Part shown: positions 12,744 through 15,658 of the stretch, one piece after another
Position numbering within the stretch: position 1 is the first letter of the stretch
Layout: each line of letters starts with the position of its first letter
Assembly: GCA_015485375.1 (NCBI GenBank)
Contig: WFTU01000008.1
Location: forward strand, 1-15,658
Direction of reading: 5' to 3'
Length of the DNA stretch: 15,658 nt
Source: Paracoccaceae bacterium
GTDB lineage: Bacteria > Pseudomonadota > Alphaproteobacteria > Rhodobacterales > Rhodobacteraceae
Program-made: the position numbers and the translations under genes
The notes under the pieces: model-generated
Database searches by the model: none
What the model was told of the DNA's origin: nothing
Seen by the model: the letters and a program-made list of their open reading frames with translations, nothing else

Positions 12744-13994
12744 ATGGCCGCACCTGGCGAAAATATGAAAGTGGACGGCGACCGCCTTTGGGACTCGCTG
12801 ATGGAAATGGCCAAGATCGGGCCGGGCGTGGCGGGCGGCAACAACCGCCAGACCGTGACCGACGAGGATGGCGAGGGCCGCGCCCTGTTCCAGAAATGGT
12901 GCGAGGCGGCGGGTTGTTCCATGGGGCTCGACCAGATGGGCAATATGTTCGCGCGCCGCGAGGGCACTGATCCCGACGCCCTGCCTGTCTATGTCGGTTC
13001 ACATCTGGATACGCAGCCCACGGGCGGAAAATACGACGGGGTTCTGGGTGTTCTCGGCGGGCTGGAAATTATCCGCACGCTCAATGATCTCGGTGTCAAG
13101 ACCAAACACCCGATTGTCGTGACCAACTGGACCAACGAGGAAGGCACGCGGTTTGCCCCCGCCATGCTGGCCTCGGGTGTATTTGCAGGCATGCACACTC
13201 AGGACTGGGCCTATGACCGCGAGGATGCGGAGGGCAAAAAATTCGGTGACGAACTGGCCCGCATCGGCTGGCGCGGCGAGGAAGAAGTCGGGGCACGCAA
13301 GATGCATGCATTCTTCGAGCTACACATCGAGCAGGGACCAATTCTGGAGGCAGAGGGCAAGGACATCGGCGTTGTGACCCATGGTCAGGGGCTGAGCTGG
13401 ACGCAGGTGACAGTGACCGGCAAGGAAAGCCATACAGGCTCCACGCCCATGCCGATGCGCAAGAATGCCGGCCTCGGCATGGCACGGATGCTGGAACTGG
13501 TGGACGAGATCGCATGGAGCCACAAACCCGATGCGGTTGGCGCGGCAGGGCATATCGACGTATTCCCTAACTCGCGCAACGTGATCCCCGGCAAGGTGGT
13601 ATTCACCGTCGATTTCCGCTCGCCGGACCTCGACACCATAACGGATATGGAGAACCGTTTCCGCGAAGGGGCGCAGAAAATTGCGGATGATATGGGCTTG
13701 CAGGTAGAATTCGAAAAGGTCGGCGGTTTCGATCCGGTGACCTTCGACGAAGGCTGCGTGAACGCCGTGCGCAACGCCGCCGAGCGTCTGGGTTATTCCC
13801 ACCGCGACATCATCTCGGGCGCCGGTCACGATGCCTGCTGGATCAACCGCGTTGCCCCTACTGCCATGGTGATGTGCCCCTGTGTCGATGGCCTGAGCCA
13901 TAACGAGGCCGAGGATATTTCCAAGGAGTGGGCCACCGCGGGGGCCGATGTACTGCTACATGCAGTTGTGGAAACGGCGGAGATTGTGGAGTAA
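12744..13994 (+). CDS. N-carbamoyl-beta-alanine amidohydrolase (beta-ureidopropionase), M20-type zinc hydrolase
   Basis: The 416-aa metal hydrolase belongs to the hydantoinase/carbamoylase group of the M20 family. It would release CO2 and NH3 from N-carbamoyl-beta-alanine, the third step of reductive pyrimidine breakdown (PydC role). Metal ligands are visible: H87 in GSHLDTQPTGGKYDG, D98 in the same motif, E132/E133 in TNEEGTRF, H193 in FELHIEQGP, and the C-terminal His (about 362) in SGAGHDACW. The lid domain sits between, with GKESHTGSTPMPMRKN. An AGGGAGAG ribosome site precedes ATG 12744. The stop TAA is directly followed by the ATG of the GH114-like gene. The neighbouring aminotransferase and dihydropyrimidinase genes favour beta-ureidopropionase over an L-carbamoylase or allantoate hydrolase. 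Confidence 0.88.
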   Translation: MAAPGENMKVDGDRLWDSLMEMAKIGPGVAGGNNRQTVTDEDGEGRALFQKWCEAAGCSMGLDQMGNMFARREGTDPDALPVYVGSHLDTQPTGGKYDGVLGVLGGLEIIRTLNDLGVKTKHPIVVTNWTNEEGTRFAPAMLASGVFAGMHTQDWAYDREDAEGKKFGDELARIGWRGEEEVGARKMHAFFELHIEQGPILEAEGKDIGVVTHGQGLSWTQVTVTGKESHTGSTPMPMRKNAGLGMARMLELVDEIAWSHKPDAVGAAGHIDVFPNSRNVIPGKVVFTVDFRSPDLDTITDMENRFREGAQKIADDMGLQVEFEKVGGFDPVTFDEGCVNAVRNAAERLGYSHRDIISGAGHDACWINRVAPTAMVMCPCVDGLSHNEAEDISKEWATAGADVLLHAVVETAEIVE

Positions 13995-14759
13995 ATGCGC
14001 CCTGCCCTGCCTCTGTCGACCATAGTTGCGCTGCTTGCCGGCGTGGCTGTGGCGTGGGCGCAGGGCATTCCTTCATGGGATTGGCAATTGTCCGAGCCCC
14101 TCGACCTGACCCGTTCGGTTACATATCTGGATACCGATCCCGACAGCGTATCGGCGGCACAAATCGCCGGATTGAAGGCGCAAGGTGTGACTACAATCTG
14201 CTATGTCAGCGTCGGGACTCTGGAGAACTATCGTAACGATCTGGACACCTTTCCCGCCAGAGTGGTGGGAAAGACATATGGTGACTGGCCGGACGAAAGG
14301 TTTCTCGATATTCGCGCACTGGACGTACTGATCCCGATCATGAAGGCACGGTTCCAGCGCTGCAAGGATCTGGGATTCGATGCCATCGAGCCGGACAACA
14401 TGGACGTCTATACCAACGACTCCGGTTTCGATCTGGGGATCGAGGATACGCTAACCTACATTCTGATACTGGCGCAAACCGCACATGATATGGGCCTGCA
14501 GATCGGACAGAAAAATGTGCCGGAACTCACGGAGTATCTGTCCGGTTCGCTCGATTTCATCATCACCGAGGACTGCTTTGTAGACGGCTGGTGCGGGGAG
14601 GCACTACCCTATCCCATACAGGGAAAACCTTTTCTGGCGGCAGAATATACAGATACGGGCGTTAATTGGGCAAAAGCCTGCAACTATGCAAAAAATAACG
14701 GCATTTCCATGATTTTGAAGGATCGGGATCTGGGCGCCGGATTGAAAACATGCCCCTGA
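13995..14759 (+). CDS. Secreted GH114-like protein (endo-alpha-1,4-polygalactosaminidase family)
   Basis: The 254-aa protein has a Sec signal peptide (RP, a hydrophobic core LSTIVALLAGVAVAW, likely cleavage after AWA before QG). The mature part follows the GH114 pattern: ICYVSVGTLENYRND, WPDERFLDIRALDVLIPIMKAR, GFDAIEPDNMDVY with the acidic pair expected at the active site, a helix AQTAHDMGLQIGQKN, and LDFIITEDCF. Characterised members cut alpha-1,4-linked galactosamine polymers; many relatives are uncharacterised. Its ATG abuts the hydrolase stop (TAAATG, zero spacing), with GGAG in the preceding coding end, so translation is coupled. It sits inside a pyrimidine operon, between the hydrolase and dihydropyrimidinase genes, which its family role does not explain. 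Confidence 0.82.
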   Translation: MRPALPLSTIVALLAGVAVAWAQGIPSWDWQLSEPLDLTRSVTYLDTDPDSVSAAQIAGLKAQGVTTICYVSVGTLENYRNDLDTFPARVVGKTYGDWPDERFLDIRALDVLIPIMKARFQRCKDLGFDAIEPDNMDVYTNDSGFDLGIEDTLTYILILAQTAHDMGLQIGQKNVPELTEYLSGSLDFIITEDCFVDGWCGEALPYPIQGKPFLAAEYTDTGVNWAKACNYAKNNGISMILKDRDLGAGLKTCP

Positions 14760-14787
14760 ACGGGCAGGACACTAACGGGAGGTTGAT

Positions 14788-15658
14788 ATGACCAAGGTAA
14801 TCAAAGGCGGCACGGTTGTTACGGCGGACTTGACGTATGAAGCCGATGTGAAAATCGAAGGCGGCAAGATCGTTGAAATCGGGCCAAACCTGAGCGGCGA
14901 CGAGGTTCTGGATGCCACCGGCTGCTACATCATGCCCGGCGGTATCGACCCGCATACGCATCTGGAAATGCCGTTCATGGGCACCTATTCCAGCGACGAT
15001 TTCGAGAGCGGTACCCGCGCGGGGCTGGCGGGTGGCACAACGATGGTTGTCGATTTTGCCCTGCCCAATCCGGGCGAGAGCCTGCTGGATGCGCTGAAGC
15101 GCTGGGACAACAAATCCACCCGTGCGAATTGCGACTACTCCTTCCACATGGCTGTGACATGGTGGGGCGAGCAGGTCTTTGACGACATGCAGGAAGTCGT
15201 CGGGCGCGGTATCAACACCTTCAAGCATTTCCTCGCCTACAAGGGCGCGCTGATGGTCAACGACGACGAGCTTTACGCCAGTTTCAAGCGCTGCGCCGAA
15301 CTGGGCGCAACCCCGCTGGTGCATGCGGAAAACGGCGATGTAGTGGCCGAGCTGACGGCGCAACTGCTGGCCGAGGGCAACACCGGACCCGAGGCGCACG
15401 CCTATTCCCGCCCGCCGCAGGTGGAGGGCGAGGCGACCAACCGCGCCATCATGATAGCCGACATGGCCGGCGCGCCGCTTTACGTCGTGCATACCTCCTG
15501 CGAGGACAGCCACGAGGCCATCCGGCGCGCCCGCATGCAGGGCAAGCGGGTTTGGGGCGAGCCGTTGATCCAGCATCTGACGCTGGATGAAAGCGAATAT
15601 TTCAACAAGGACTGGGACCATGCCGCCCGCCGTGTCATGTCGCCGCCCTTCCGCAACA
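14788..15658 (+). CDS. hydA: Dihydropyrimidinase, 3' end outside window
   Basis: The cyclic amidohydrolase opens dihydrouracil or dihydrothymine to the N-carbamoyl-beta-amino acid, the second step of the pathway. The first 290 residues are visible of about 480 usual. Metal ligands line up with D-hydantoinase/dihydropyrimidinase: H56 and H58 (DPHTHLEMP), the lysine to be carboxylated K146 in FKHFLAYKG with the substrate-contact Y151, H179 (VHAENGD) and H235 (VVHTSCEDS). The last Asp ligand (near 311) is beyond the edge. GGGAGG lies 5 bases before ATG 14788, 28 bp after the GH114-like gene. Context supports a dihydropyrimidinase rather than an industrial-type D-hydantoinase activity, though the two overlap. 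Confidence 0.93.
   Translation, partial: MTKVIKGGTVVTADLTYEADVKIEGGKIVEIGPNLSGDEVLDATGCYIMPGGIDPHTHLEMPFMGTYSSDDFESGTRAGLAGGTTMVVDFALPNPGESLLDALKRWDNKSTRANCDYSFHMAVTWWGEQVFDDMQEVVGRGINTFKHFLAYKGALMVNDDELYASFKRCAELGATPLVHAENGDVVAELTAQLLAEGNTGPEAHAYSRPPQVEGEATNRAIMIADMAGAPLYVVHTSCEDSHEAIRRARMQGKRVWGEPLIQHLTLDESEYFNKDWDHAARRVMSPPFRN

Noticed and set aside
14662..15621. A 319-codon minus-strand open frame opposite dihydropyrimidinase
   Set aside because: Shadow frame with no domain; metal-binding motifs are on the plus strand.

Overview
The window reads as chromosomal DNA of an alphaproteobacterium, most likely a member of the Rhodobacteraceae (roseobacter group). The reasons are the high-GC codon use, the pairing of propionyl-CoA carboxylase genes with a ScfR/PccR-type regulator, and the reductive pyrimidine-degradation cluster. 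It contains no mobile element, CRISPR array or RNA gene that I can support.

Left third (1-4389), minus strand: a propionyl-CoA carboxylase locus read leftwards in the order pccB, an 82-aa membrane protein, a 119-aa protein of unknown function, a 63-aa glycine-zipper lipoprotein, and pccA. pccA runs off the left edge. A strong intrinsic terminator lies only 20 bases before the pccA start. The divergent pccR/scfR regulator gene (4390-5796, plus strand) shares a 164-bp control region with pccB. That region carries one perfect TTTGCAAA palindrome and a tight run of TGCAAA repeats, which are the likely ScfR operators.

Middle (5949-9564), plus strand: preT and preA, the two subunits of NAD-dependent dihydropyrimidine dehydrogenase (first step of reductive uracil/thymine breakdown), then an EamA/DMT-family permease behind a terminator. 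preA has an amber TAG at codon 27 with the rest of the gene intact. This is either a fresh nonsense mutation, a sequence error or a recoded site, and it is the most striking anomaly in the window.

Right third (9693-15658): a small ABM-fold protein gene and a TetR gene (an apparently unrelated pair), then a leftward rutR homologue whose stop codon overlaps that of the TetR gene. Divergent from rutR is a rightward operon: beta-alanine/omega-amino acid:pyruvate aminotransferase, M20-type N-carbamoyl-beta-alanine amidohydrolase, a secreted GH114-like protein, and dihydropyrimidinase (cut by the right edge). The rutR/aminotransferase gap holds a nearly perfect RutR box (13 of 14 fixed positions) and a second, weaker one.

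Together the pre and right-hand genes encode the reductive pathway from uracil or thymine through dihydropyrimidine and N-carbamoyl-beta-amino acid to beta-alanine or beta-aminoisobutyrate, and on to the semialdehyde. The thymine branch ends in propionyl-CoA, the substrate of the PccAB enzyme encoded next door. I see no wholly new system. The parts worth checking are the preA stop, the two operator arrays, the GH114 gene inside a pyrimidine operon and the terminator before pccA.
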